Positions 16,333 through 25,600 of a stretch of DNA of 41,512 nucleotides are shown piece after piece. This stretch comes from Acidobacteriota bacterium (GTDB lineage Bacteria; Acidobacteriota; Holophagae; Thermotomaculales; Thermotomaculaceae). The notes beneath the pieces are model-generated. The model searched no databases. It was given only the letters and a program-made list of their open reading frames with translations, and had not been told where the DNA came from. Location of the stretch: contig JAADGL010000019.1 in assembly GCA_013152385.1 (NCBI GenBank), forward strand, positions 1 through 41,512, written 5' to 3'. Positions within the stretch are counted from its first letter, which is position 1; each line of letters opens with the position of its first letter. The translations under genes and the position numbers were made by a program.

Positions 16333-17575
16333 CGTTTTCCCCGGGCCGGTTTCAGGCACAGTTTCCGCCCCTGCATCCAAATCCTTCATGCAGCGGGCCG
16401 TAGCCTGCGCGCTGCTTTCCGATTGTGAAACAGAGATTCAGAACCCGGCACTTTCCGCCGACGGAAAAACAGCGCTGAGGCTGGCCGGGGAACTGGGGGC
16501 GGCGGTGGGGTTTAAAGGGAAACATGTTGTAATCCGGCCCGGTGCCCGGCCTGCCGACTGTCAACTCAACGCAGGGGAATCCGGACTCTCCCTGCGGATG
16601 TTCACACCCATCGCGGCAAAATTCCCGTTCCCGATAAATATTTCAGCAGCAGGGAGCCTCCGGCGCCGCCCGGTGGAGATGATGGAAGCCCCCCTTCTCC
16701 GCCTCGGAGTCCGGTTTGTTTCAGCCGGCGGATACCCGCCGGTTCAAGTCCGCGGGCCGCTGCAAAGCGGCCGGGTGGAACTGGATGCTTCACTGACATC
16801 CCAGTTTCTGAGCGGATTGCTTGTTGCGCTTCCTGGCTGTAACGGCGACAGTGAAATCCTGGTTTCCGGGCTGACAAGCCGGCCTTATGTGGAAATGACA
16901 CTTTCGGTACTGGCTTCTTTCGGTGTTCACTGGGAGAAAGACGAAGGAAACCAGATTGTATTCCGGTGCAGCGGAGGCCAGCGGTTTCACTGCCCTGAAT
17001 TCACCGTTCCCGGCGACTGGTCCGGAGCGGCCGGGATACTGACGGCAGGCGCAGTTGCCGGTTCCGTCACCGTAACCGGGCTGCCGCAGGACAAATTACA
17101 GGCTGACCGGACAATTCTGGAAATACTGGAACAGGCCGGAGCCAGGGTCTCTGTTTCCGGGGAATCCGTGACTGTTTCAAAAAACCGGCTGAATGCTTTT
17201 CGGACAGATGTAACCCACTGCCCTGACCTTGTACCGGTGCTGACGGCACTGGCGATTCAATGCCGGGGGGAAAGCACTGTCACCGGCACGAAGCGGCTGA
17301 AATTCAAGGAGAGCGACCGGGCCGTGGTGCTGCACCGGGAATTAAAACGCCTTGGCGCGGAAATAACACTTGAAGAAGACTGTATGAGAATAAGGGGCGG
17401 ACAGCTCCGCAGCGGGCGGGTTTCCGCTTCCGGCGACCATCGAATCGCGATGGCGCTGGCTGTCTCGGCACTGAACGCGGACGGGCCGGTCGAAATCGGT
17501 AATACAGAATGTGTGGATAAGTCTTATCCCGCATTTTTTAAAGATTTAACTCAAATCGGCGTTAAAATTCAGTAA
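16322..17575 (+). CDS. aroA: EPSP synthase
   Basis: The 417-residue enzyme transfers the enolpyruvyl group of PEP to shikimate 3-phosphate. Core residues are visible: ASKSFMQRA (Lys-Ser and Arg for substrate), [28 protein letters not shown] and DKSYPAFF. The loop that is LGNAGTAMRPL in E. coli here reads [13 protein letters not shown], a variant that I associate with Bacteroidota-type enzymes. This loop lines the PEP/glyphosate site, so inhibitor sensitivity may differ. The ATG at 16322 overlaps the aroF end and is preceded by GAGGG. Length is normal. Confidence 0.93.
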   Translation: MPGNVFPGPVSGTVSAPASKSFMQRAVACALLSDCETEIQNPALSADGKTALRLAGELGAAVGFKGKHVVIRPGARPADCQLNAGESGLSLRMFTPIAAKFPFPINISAAGSLRRRPVEMMEAPLLRLGVRFVSAGGYPPVQVRGPLQSGRVELDASLTSQFLSGLLVALPGCNGDSEILVSGLTSRPYVEMTLSVLASFGVHWEKDEGNQIVFRCSGGQRFHCPEFTVPGDWSGAAGILTAGAVAGSVTVTGLPQDKLQADRTILEILEQAGARVSVSGESVTVSKNRLNAFRTDVTHCPDLVPVLTALAIQCRGESTVTGTKRLKFKESDRAVVLHRELKRLGAEITLEEDCMRIRGGQLRSGRVSASGDHRIAMALAVSALNADGPVEIGNTECVDKSYPAFFKDLTQIGVKIQ

Positions 17576-17601
17576 ACCGCCGAAAATCAGGGGGAAATGG
17601 G

Positions 17602-18663
17602 ATGGATTTGGAAGAGGTAAGAAGACAGATTGACCGGATTGATTTCGAGGTATTGTCACAATTGAACCGGCGGATGGAACTGGCATTGACATCAAGGAAA
17701 TTCAAAAATAAAGTGCTGGACAAAGAAAGGGAACATGATGTTCTACAAAAGGCAACCGCATATGCGCACGGACAGGTCAGCCCTGAATTCAGCCGGAAAC
17801 TGCTTTCACTCATCATGGAGGAAAGCCGGAGGCTTCAGGAGACAAACCGGCCTCTCCTTGGATTTCAGGGAGAACACGGGGCAAACAGCGAAACAGCGGC
17901 TCTCCGTTTTACTGAAAATGCGGCTATTATTCCCATGGAATCTTTTGCGGATATCTTTGACGGCGTGGAAGCCGGTTATCTTGATTTCGGGATTGTTCCG
18001 GTGGAAAACTCACTGGGGGGAATGGTCAGCCGGGTCAATGAACTGATGGCAACCCGGAACGTTTATGTTGTGGGGGAAGAACTGCTTCCGGTACACCATT
18101 TTCTGCTGGCGCTGCCGGAAACAGACTATCGGGATATCCGGGTAGTGGTCTCCCACCCTCAGGCACTGGCACAGTGCAGGGAATTCCTGACCCGCCACAA
18201 ACTGGAGGGACGGCCATATTACGACACGGCCGGAGCGGCGGAAATGCTGTTTCGGGACCGCCCCGGCGGAACCGCTGTTATTGCCGGAGAATCCTGCGCG
18301 AAACTCTATCATTTGTCTGTAATCAAAGAGCATATCGAAGACCATTCGGACAACATCACCCGTTTTCTGGTAATTTCAGGAAAAGCGTCAAAGGCAGCGG
18401 GAAACAAATGTTCCGTGGTCTTTTCCACCCCCCACAAAGCCGGCGCGCTGTTTGAAATTCTGGAAACCTTTGCCCGGGAAGGCCTTAATCTCACCCGAAT
18501 CGAGTCCGTGCACATGGGAGGACATCCCGGAAACTATGTTTTTTTCCTTGATTTCCTCGGAAGCGACCGGGATGAATCGGTTCGGCAGGTTCTGGAGAAA
18601 GTGAAAGCCAAAACCGGAAATTTCCGCTTCCTCGGCTGTTACAAACGGGGACAGCGTCCATGA
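17602..18663 (+). CDS. pheA: Chorismate mutase-prephenate dehydratase
   Basis: The 353-residue bifunctional enzyme makes phenylpyruvate from chorismate. Residues about 1-85 form an all-helical AroQ mutase (LEEVRRQIDRIDFEVLSQLNRRMEL), about 90-265 the dehydratase (FQGEHGANSETAA, VPVENSLGGMV, ending DHSDNITRFLVI), and about 272-350 an ACT domain. In the ACT domain the GALV element reads GALF and the phenylalanine-binding ESRP reads ESVH, so feedback inhibition may be weakened or altered. A start at ATG 17602 follows a G-rich AGGGGG site. It sits 26 bases after aroA and overlaps tyrA by ATGA. Confidence 0.94.
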   Translation: MDLEEVRRQIDRIDFEVLSQLNRRMELALTSRKFKNKVLDKEREHDVLQKATAYAHGQVSPEFSRKLLSLIMEESRRLQETNRPLLGFQGEHGANSETAALRFTENAAIIPMESFADIFDGVEAGYLDFGIVPVENSLGGMVSRVNELMATRNVYVVGEELLPVHHFLLALPETDYRDIRVVVSHPQALAQCREFLTRHKLEGRPYYDTAGAAEMLFRDRPGGTAVIAGESCAKLYHLSVIKEHIEDHSDNITRFLVISGKASKAAGNKCSVVFSTPHKAGALFEILETFAREGLNLTRIESVHMGGHPGNYVFFLDFLGSDRDESVRQVLEKVKAKTGNFRFLGCYKRGQRP

Positions 18664-19454
18664 AAATCGCGATTCTGGGCTGCGGCCACATGGGAAGCTG
18701 GCTGGCAGAAGAACTGTCGCTTTCTCATTTTGTGGCGGCGATGGACCCCCTTCCCGCCCGGGTGAATGCCGTGGACAAAGTGAACCGTCTGAAAACATTG
18801 GATGAACTGGCTGATTTTAAACCGGAATTGCTGATAAACGCAGTGCCGCTGAAAGAAACCATCCCTGTTTTCAAATCCGTAACCGGGAAATTGCCCAAAA
18901 ACTGTATTTTGTGCGACGTGGCATCCGTAAAAGGAAAATTGCCGCAGTATTACGCCGAATGCGGCCGTCCCTTTGCTTCCGTCCATCCCATGTTCGGCCC
19001 GACGTTTGCCAACATCCGCAGGCTGGAAGAAGAATCCGCCGTCATTATCCGGGAATCCGATTGTGGAACCGCTGATTTTTTCCGGACATTTTTTACCGGA
19101 AAAGGGCTTAAAATTTTTGATTATTCTTTTGACGAACACGATGGAATGATGGCATATTCATTGGCCATGCCTTTTATTTCCACTATGGTTTTCACCGCCT
19201 GCATGGACAAAAACACCGTCCCCGGAACCACCTTCAAAAAACACCGCGAAATCGCAAAGGGGCTTTTGTCGGAAAATGACTATCTTCTGGCGGAAATCCT
19301 TTTCAACCCTCATTCCGCGGTGCAGCTGGAAAAAGTAATCAGCCGGATGGAATTTATGCGCCACATTATCCGGGGCCGGGATTATGAAGAAGCCATAAGA
19401 TTTTTCAACGGACTCCGGGAAAACCTCATGAATTCCGAAACCGGCCCGATGTAA
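18660..19454 (+). CDS. tyrA: Prephenate dehydrogenase
   Basis: The 264-residue enzyme oxidises prephenate to 4-hydroxyphenylpyruvate, the tyrosine branch. Visible are the Rossmann motif GCGHMG at the N-terminus, DVASVKG, SVHPMFGPT and the catalytic-region DEHDGMMAYSLAMPF. There is no C-terminal ACT domain. It overlaps pheA by ATGA and closes the operon, so one transcript supplies both Phe and Tyr branches, which fits a leader peptide with both kinds of codon. No clear terminator follows. Confidence 0.92.
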   Translation: MKIAILGCGHMGSWLAEELSLSHFVAAMDPLPARVNAVDKVNRLKTLDELADFKPELLINAVPLKETIPVFKSVTGKLPKNCILCDVASVKGKLPQYYAECGRPFASVHPMFGPTFANIRRLEEESAVIIRESDCGTADFFRTFFTGKGLKIFDYSFDEHDGMMAYSLAMPFISTMVFTACMDKNTVPGTTFKKHREIAKGLLSENDYLLAEILFNPHSAVQLEKVISRMEFMRHIIRGRDYEEAIRFFNGLRENLMNSETGPM

Positions 19455-19494
19455 TTCAGTCTGTTTCTGACAGTTATCCCCCGGCGGTTTTTAC

Positions 19495-19523
19495 TTGCAG
19501 AGAACCTGTTTTTGGGGTATGGT
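19495..19523 (+). promoter_or_regulatory. Sigma70-like promoter of the exonuclease gene
   Basis: TTGCAG (19495-19500) and TATGGT (19518-19523) are spaced by 17 bases. Inverted repeats surround it: CCTGTTT (19505-19511) with AAACAGG (19527-19533) straddles the -10 box and could be an operator, and GCCGCA (19533-19538) with TGCGGC (19546-19551) follows in the leader. Confidence 0.6.
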
Positions 19524-19578
19524 AACAAACAGGCCGCACCGGTTATGCGGCACATTAGTAATGCGATGAAAGGAACAG

Positions 19579-20211
19579 ATGAATCCCATCTCAACACCCC
19601 GCCTGGAAAAAGAATTTATCAACACATTGCCGCCGCTGACATTCAAAGGCCGGATTGTCGAAGTTACGGACCGCACCACCGCCGACCGGATTGCCCTGGA
19701 ATTGATGAACCACAAAGTCCTCGGATTTGATACCGAATCCCGGCCCTCTTTCAGAAAAGGCGTCACCTATCCCGTAGCCCTGATTCAGCTTGCCAGTGAA
19801 GATACGGCGTGGCTTTTCCGGCTGCGTTTCTGCGGTTTTTCCGAAAACCTTCTGAAATTGCTGTCCAGTAAGCACGTGAAAAAACTGGGTATCGGACTCC
19901 GGGATGACATTTCCCGTTTGAAAGATATCCGGGACTTTCAACCTGCCGGATTTATTGAGCTTTGTGAAATTGCCGCGGAGAAAGGCATTATTCAGGTGGG
20001 TGCCCGGCCCCTGACCGCCCGTTACCTGCATCACCGCCTCATCAAATCCAGCCAGCGCTCCAACTGGGCGGCACCGCAGTTAACGGAAAAACAGAAAGCC
20101 TATGCCGCCACAGACGCCTGGGTCTGCCTGAAATTGTATCCTAAACTGCTGGCGGATTCCCGGAACTATGCCCCGGACCCGAAAGAAAAAGAACAATCCG
20201 GCAATCACTGA
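19579..20211 (+). CDS. DEDDy 3'-5' exonuclease, RNase D-like
   Basis: The 210-residue protein is a single DEDDy exonuclease domain, the fold of RNase D and the WRN exonuclease, which removes nucleotides from 3' ends with two metal ions. The metal ligands are visible: DTES (D51, E53), LRDDIS (D109/110), and YAATDAW (Y175, D179). It lacks the HRDC domains of RNase D, so RNA or DNA as substrate is unclear. AAGGA precedes the ATG. The gene has its own promoter after the aromatic operon. Confidence 0.88.
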   Translation: MNPISTPRLEKEFINTLPPLTFKGRIVEVTDRTTADRIALELMNHKVLGFDTESRPSFRKGVTYPVALIQLASEDTAWLFRLRFCGFSENLLKLLSSKHVKKLGIGLRDDISRLKDIRDFQPAGFIELCEIAAEKGIIQVGARPLTARYLHHRLIKSSQRSNWAAPQLTEKQKAYAATDAWVCLKLYPKLLADSRNYAPDPKEKEQSGNH

Positions 20212-20230
20212 CCCATCCGCTTTTTTAATC

Positions 20231-20259
20231 TGGAAATCCCTTCCCGGTTCCGCTATTCT
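20231..20259 (+). promoter_or_regulatory. Weak promoter, possible leaderless start
   Basis: TGGAAA (20231-20236) and TATTCT (20254-20259) are spaced by 17 bases. The predicted start at about 20266 coincides with the ATG of the pseudouridine synthase, which has no Shine-Dalgarno. Confidence 0.4.
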
Positions 20260-20265
20260 GAATTT

Positions 20266-21156
20266 ATGAAAAACAACGGGTACGTGTATCAAAACCAAAT
20301 TACATCCGCAGAGGCGGGAATCAGTGTGCTGGATTTTTACGCCCGGAATTATCCGAGGTTCAGCCGGGAACAGTGGGCATTGAAAATTCATTCCGGACAA
20401 ATTTTCAGAAACGGAAAAGCAGCGGCAGAGGATGAAAGCCTCGAATCCGGTGATGTTCTGGAATACCGTCGCCCCCCGTGGGTAGAACCGGCGGTACCGA
20501 AGAAATTTGACATCCTTTTTGAGGACACCCACCTGCTCATTGTCAATAAACCGGCCGGACTTCCGGTACTGCCGGGAGACATGTACCTTGAAAACACACT
20601 CCTGACTCTTGTCCGGCAGAAAATTTCTCCCGGTTTATCCCCGGTACACCGCCTGGACCGGCCGACTTCCGGCGCGGTTATTTTTGCCAAAACACCGGAA
20701 TCCGCAAAACAAACAAGCCTGACGATGAAACAGGGGAAAATCCGAAAAACCTATCTTGCGCTGGTAGAAGGGGAAAATATCCCGGACAGCTTTTCCGTCA
20801 CCATTCCGATCGGGCAGCACCCCCACCCGGTTCTGAAAACCGTTGCAGCCGCGTCAGCAGACGGGCGTTTATCCGAAACCTGTTTCAGAACAGTGAAACG
20901 CTGCACCGGCCGCACCCTGCTCATGGCATTTCTTAAAACCGGGCGCCCCCATCAAATCCGCATCCATCTCGCCTGTGCCGGCTGTCCCCTTGCCGGAGAA
21001 GAATTCTACGGTACCGGCGGCATCCCGCAGCCAAACGCCACGCATCCCGGAGCGGGAAATTTTCTCCTCCACGCCTGGCGCCTCCGCCTTCCCCATCCCG
21101 AAACCGGAATTCCCTTGAAAATAACGGCACCTCTTCCCCGGGAAATCCTGCTGTAA
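20266..21156 (+). CDS. RluA-family pseudouridine synthase
   Basis: The 296-residue enzyme isomerises uridine to pseudouridine in rRNA or tRNA. An N-terminal S4-like region (about 1-70, GDVLEYRRP) precedes the catalytic domain with LIVNKPAGLPVLP, the hallmark HRLDRPTSG (catalytic Asp131), KTYLALVEG, and KTGRPHQIRIHLA. Which RluA/C/D target it modifies is not clear. The ATG lies seven bases after a -10-like TATTCT, with no ribosome site, suggesting a leaderless mRNA or coupling to the exonuclease 54 bases upstream. Confidence 0.92.
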   Translation: MKNNGYVYQNQITSAEAGISVLDFYARNYPRFSREQWALKIHSGQIFRNGKAAAEDESLESGDVLEYRRPPWVEPAVPKKFDILFEDTHLLIVNKPAGLPVLPGDMYLENTLLTLVRQKISPGLSPVHRLDRPTSGAVIFAKTPESAKQTSLTMKQGKIRKTYLALVEGENIPDSFSVTIPIGQHPHPVLKTVAAASADGRLSETCFRTVKRCTGRTLLMAFLKTGRPHQIRIHLACAGCPLAGEEFYGTGGIPQPNATHPGAGNFLLHAWRLRLPHPETGIPLKITAPLPREILL

Positions 21157-21275
21157 CAGCCGGAAACCCTGTAAAACCGACCGCACCGGACAGTAAAATC
21201 CACGGAATCCCCCATCGGCAGCAGGCAATGGCGAAATCATCACGCGGCAAGCATTTTGTCCGTCAACTCTTCTTT

Positions 21276-21304
21276 TTGCCTTTCAACGCCCGGTCTGTTA
21301 AAGT
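21276..21304 (+). promoter_or_regulatory. Promoter with near-leaderless start
   Basis: TTGCCT (21276-21281) and TAAAGT (21299-21304) are spaced by 17 bases. Transcription would begin near 21311, two or three bases before the ATG at 21314, and no Shine-Dalgarno is present. Confidence 0.5.
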
Positions 21305-21313
21305 ATCGCTATC

Positions 21314-22048
21314 ATGAAACTGAATATCAAAGTTCTGTTTGACAACCCGAATCCTGAAAGAAAAGACCGGGGATGGGGTATTTCTTTCCTCCTCAACGGC
21401 ACCATCCTGTTCGATACCACCGAATCATTTGAAAAATTGCAGTCCGGCCTGGAATTTTTCAACGTGCAATTACAAAAAATCCGGGACGTGGTCATTTCCC
21501 ACGACCACTGGGACCATACCGGCGGATTGGCGGATTTCATTGCCGCACACCCGGACGCTTCCCGGCTGAACGTGTACCTTCTGCCTTCTTTTTCACCGGA
21601 ACTGAAACAACAGGTGATGATGAGCGGCGCTTCCGTCCATGTGAACAGTTTTCCGGCGGAAATCCGGGACGGGTTCATACTGACAGGGAAAATTGACGGG
21701 GTTTACAAAGGGGAACAAAAAAACGAGCAGGGATTGGTGGCAGCGGGAGAACACGCGTTCGCCCTCATCACCGGCTGTGCCCACCCGGGGGTTGCGCAGA
21801 TGCTCAAAGCATCTATTGAAATCGCAGGAACCCGGCGGATACCGCGGCTGGTTGCCGGCGGATTCCACCTGATGGACAAAAGCGAAGATCAAATCGAACA
21901 GGTTTTCTCAGAACTCCAAAAGCTGGGGGTTGAGAAAATGGGCCCCTGCCACTGCAGCGGAATTTCCGCGAAAAATATCTGTAAACGTTTGCTGCCGGAG
22001 GCTTATGTGGATATTCAAAAGAAAGGTGAATTTGATTTCGATTTATAA
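21314..22048 (+). CDS. Metallo-beta-lactamase-fold hydrolase
   Basis: The 244-residue protein belongs to the MBL-fold group that includes the archaeal dihydropterin/RFAP-synthase-annotated proteins (COG1237 type). The metal motif is SHDHWDHTGGL (about residues 62-72), followed by ITGCAHPGVAQM, VAGGFHLM and GPCHCSG, which complete the set typical of this group. The actual substrate is unknown, and the pterin-related name should not be taken as function here. It stands alone between the pseudouridine synthase and the GYF protein gene. Confidence 0.85.
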   Translation: MKLNIKVLFDNPNPERKDRGWGISFLLNGTILFDTTESFEKLQSGLEFFNVQLQKIRDVVISHDHWDHTGGLADFIAAHPDASRLNVYLLPSFSPELKQQVMMSGASVHVNSFPAEIRDGFILTGKIDGVYKGEQKNEQGLVAAGEHAFALITGCAHPGVAQMLKASIEIAGTRRIPRLVAGGFHLMDKSEDQIEQVFSELQKLGVEKMGPCHCSGISAKNICKRLLPEAYVDIQKKGEFDFDL

Positions 22049-22195
22049 AAAGCTGTGGCAATAAATCATTGGTTCATGTTAAACTGCCTTCATTAACCGG
22101 AAGGCGCACAAAAAAGTGAAAGTCTCTTTTCACCGGAGAAATATTCATTTTCTCCCGCCGCCATCCAACTATACGAACAAAATACCGGGGGACAC

Positions 22196-22663
22196 GTGAA
22201 TCGGGACTTCTATATCAGAAATGGGACAGAACAATCCGGGCCGTACACGGAAACGGAAATTCAAGCTTATGTTCACTCCGGGCACGTAACACCTCAATCT
22301 CTCTGCTGGCGGGAAGGAATGACAGCCTGGCTGCCGGTGTGGCAGATGTTTCCGGGATTTTTCCCTTCCCCGCAAACAGGTGCCCCAACACCGGTTTCCC
22401 CGTCACCGGATTCTCCAGACCCCCTTCAGCCGGCAACAACAGTTTCGCCGCCTCCACCCCGGAAACGCTCCTGTTGCTGCAGCGGCTGTCTGATTATGAT
22501 TGTACTCATTATCCTTCTCATCGGTGGAATTGCAGGTGTGGCATGGTATAAATACCGGCAGCCGCCTTCTCCCGTTGATAAAGAATATAAAACAATCCCG
22601 GATTATTTCCCCCCGGCCTCGAAAATCAATTCCTGGTTCATCTCAGACGGAGGGATAATATGA
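22196..22663 (+). CDS. GYF-domain single-pass membrane protein
   Basis: The 155-residue protein starts with a GYF_2-type domain (FYIRNGTEQSGPYTETEIQAYV...SLCWREGMTAWLPV, about residues 5-50), a fold that usually binds proline-rich peptides. A Pro/Ser/Thr-rich linker, a cysteine cluster (CCCSGC) and one membrane helix (about 98-118) follow, then a short extracytoplasmic tail. The GTG at 22196 is preceded by GGGGG. It overlaps the next gene by ATGA, so the two are likely made together and may act together: GYF and FHA domains would both be in the cytoplasm. Confidence 0.8.
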   Translation: MNRDFYIRNGTEQSGPYTETEIQAYVHSGHVTPQSLCWREGMTAWLPVWQMFPGFFPSPQTGAPTPVSPSPDSPDPLQPATTVSPPPPRKRSCCCSGCLIMIVLIILLIGGIAGVAWYKYRQPPSPVDKEYKTIPDYFPPASKINSWFISDGGII

Positions 22664-25600
22664 AACAAATTTCGGTTTTTGTGCTGTTTTTTCTAATGAG
22701 CTGGACATCCGCAGTTTACGGACAGCAGCCGGGGGGAAACCTGCGGCTTTTCCTTGAACCCGGCATACAGGAACTGCCCGGTGACGGGGACACAACAACA
22801 ACGATTACCATTACACTTCGCAACAATGAAGGCGAACTTGTGAATAAAAGCGGAACCGTTCAATTAAAATTGAACGCGGGGCGTCTGGTTCCGGCAAGGG
22901 TAAAACTGAAAAATGGAATCGGACAGGCAACATTCACCGCTCCGATTCTGGATAACGAAAATAAGGTTTTTCAACGTTCAATCCGGTTAACAATGGCAAT
23001 CATACAACAGCTTAAAGGAAAATCTGTTTCCGAACTGACCGGGAAACACGCCTATGAAATGAACATGAAAACCGCCCGTAATGTCGCAACGGGAATGGCC
23101 AGCGCGTCAGGGATGACAAGCATTCAGGGGAAAACACCGACGGTTCATATCATTGGAGAAATAAACGGACTACGGGGAAAATGCGCAATCCGGATTCTGA
23201 AAGTGAACGGGCCTGTCAGTGCAGGCCTGCGTCCGGGAATTTATGCCGGCCGGGATGTGACCGGTTCGTCCCGGTGGAAACTGACTGTCAGACGGGGCGG
23301 CCCCGGCTATATCGGCACAATCCGGACCGGCGGCGGAGAAATGTCTTTCCGGTCAAAGGGAGAAAAAAAAGGCGGATTTCTGATTGTGTACCTCTTTGAC
23401 CAACGGGATATGCGGGCAACAAAAAACAGCAGCTTTCTGGGATGGCCCACATTAATGAAAGTATTACCCGGAAATGCCCTCTACATAGCGGCACCGCCGG
23501 TATATCTCACAAGAAAAGGAGACATCCCCGAAGAAGGATATGGAACGGAAGAAAGGCCGGAAGAAACGGAAAAGGTTTCACTGATTGTAAAACAAAACAT
23601 CCTCCCCGGTGACGGTAAAAGTGAGACACAAATAACATTTATTTACCGGAATAAAAAAGGACGGCCGAAACCGGGTATTCCGGTTCGCCTCCAAATCGGC
23701 CAAAACCAGATGGGAGGCAGCTTAATTCAGCCAAACGGCCGGACAGATTCCAGAGGAATTTTCCGCTGCCGGTATCGGGCCCCTTTATTCAAAACCAACA
23801 ATTTTCAGAAGCTGGGCACCTGCAAACAGGATATTGTATGGGCGTACTACCGGGACGGCAGAAAAGAAAAATATGTAACTTCCAAAGTGGGGATTCTCTG
23901 TTGTACCGACGCATTCCTGAAAGTTTCCAAAATCGGCTTTGATGAGAAACAGAAACTTCCGGTGGTGGTGGCCAGTCCGAGAGGCGAATTCTCCGGTAAA
24001 CTGGAAGCCCGGATCCATAATTGGATATCTCCGGCTTATCTGGAGCCGGTTGCTTTTGCCGGGGTCAAACTGGATGGCGGAGCGTTATCGGGACACAGCA
24101 GCCTTTTCCGCACGGAGACCGCAAAAGACGGCTCATTCAAAATTCACATGAACTATAAAAATTGGCCGTATTTCTGGAATTACAGGAAAAAGAAACCATA
24201 TCGTGTGAGATTTTCCGGCTCTCACGTCAAACGGCGGGATTCTCTGGGCAAAAGCCTGATGGCATTTACAGATCTCCGGTTCCGCTTCCGGGCATCCGGC
24301 GCATTGAACAGAATGGAAAGCCGTATCTGCCGGGCTCCGGTTCCCGAGGCCAGACAGATTGAGTGGAAATTCCAGCTTCTTGGAGATCTGATGGCAGTTT
24401 ACAATATGTCTGAAAAACTCGTAGCAGACACAACCGGGGAAATCATTTCCCATGGCTGGGGGCTTTTGGGAATGCTTTGGGATTTTGCCAACAAAAAATT
24501 TAAATTCACAAAAATACTTGACCGCAGGCTGAAACAGGCAAACGATAAGCTTGAAGGGAAATTAAAGCTTCGGAATGAAGCGGGGAAAAGCAGCATGCCC
24601 CGGTTTATTTTCGAAAAACTGAAAAGCATTCTCATGCGGAATCAGCCGAAGGGGATGGGAAAACATGTCGTCATTCTGATGCAGCATACAAACGCCAAAA
24701 TATTTGATCAGCTGAAAGGGCTGCTGGCCAGTGTTGCGGACAGCCTGGCAAAGGTAAAAAAATGGGAACTGAATCCGGTTCCGGGGCTTATTACCGACTC
24801 TGTGAAAATTAATTTCAGGAAGCAAAGTCAAATGCAGCTGGAAGTTTTTCTGCGGACTCCCCTGCATTTATCCGAAGATGAATTTAACCGACTCCAGCAT
24901 TTCCTGGTAAATAAAAGCGGTAGGCTCCGGCTTTACTATGAAGGCATTGCAACGGGACGCAGAATCAGCGAAGAAACAAAGGCATGGAAAGACCTCGCAG
25001 TTGACTTAAGCCAGGCGTTGGCTGTCGGTCTTGCCGCAGGAACCGGACAGATCTGGGCATTGAGAGCATGGGAAAAATTAAAAAAAATGTCTGATATTCT
25101 GGATAAAATGTACGAAGGTAGCGGTTTTGTACTGGAAATCTGGAATGTGGCAACACTGGAAGCCGATTGTATTGAAATGTTCCGTATCACCAACAGCCGG
25201 CTGGGCGCCCGGCCGGCTTCAGCTGCATTTTCCAATGCAAAAAGTCTGTTCCGGCCTGTCTATGCCGATGAGGCAAGGGGCAAGCGGGTTTCCCCGCCAC
25301 CGGCCTTATCTGTTACTGATGCCGCTTCCCTTGAACTGAACAGCGGCGCCATCCCTGTGGAATCCCTGGCAATCTTCATTGAAAAATGGGAAAACCGGCA
25401 GGCATGGGCCAATAAAAACGAAAATATCCTGTGGCTGGGAGGAGCGGAAGGAAACAGTGCTGTAAAAATGCTGCGCGCCCGGGATGAAATCTCTTCCGCA
25501 TTGACGGAACTGAAAATTCTGACGGCTTTTTCCAATGGTTTTCTCGGTGACCCGAAAAGCAGAGGCTGTTGGGAAAACGCAGTTTCAAAAATTGACGATA

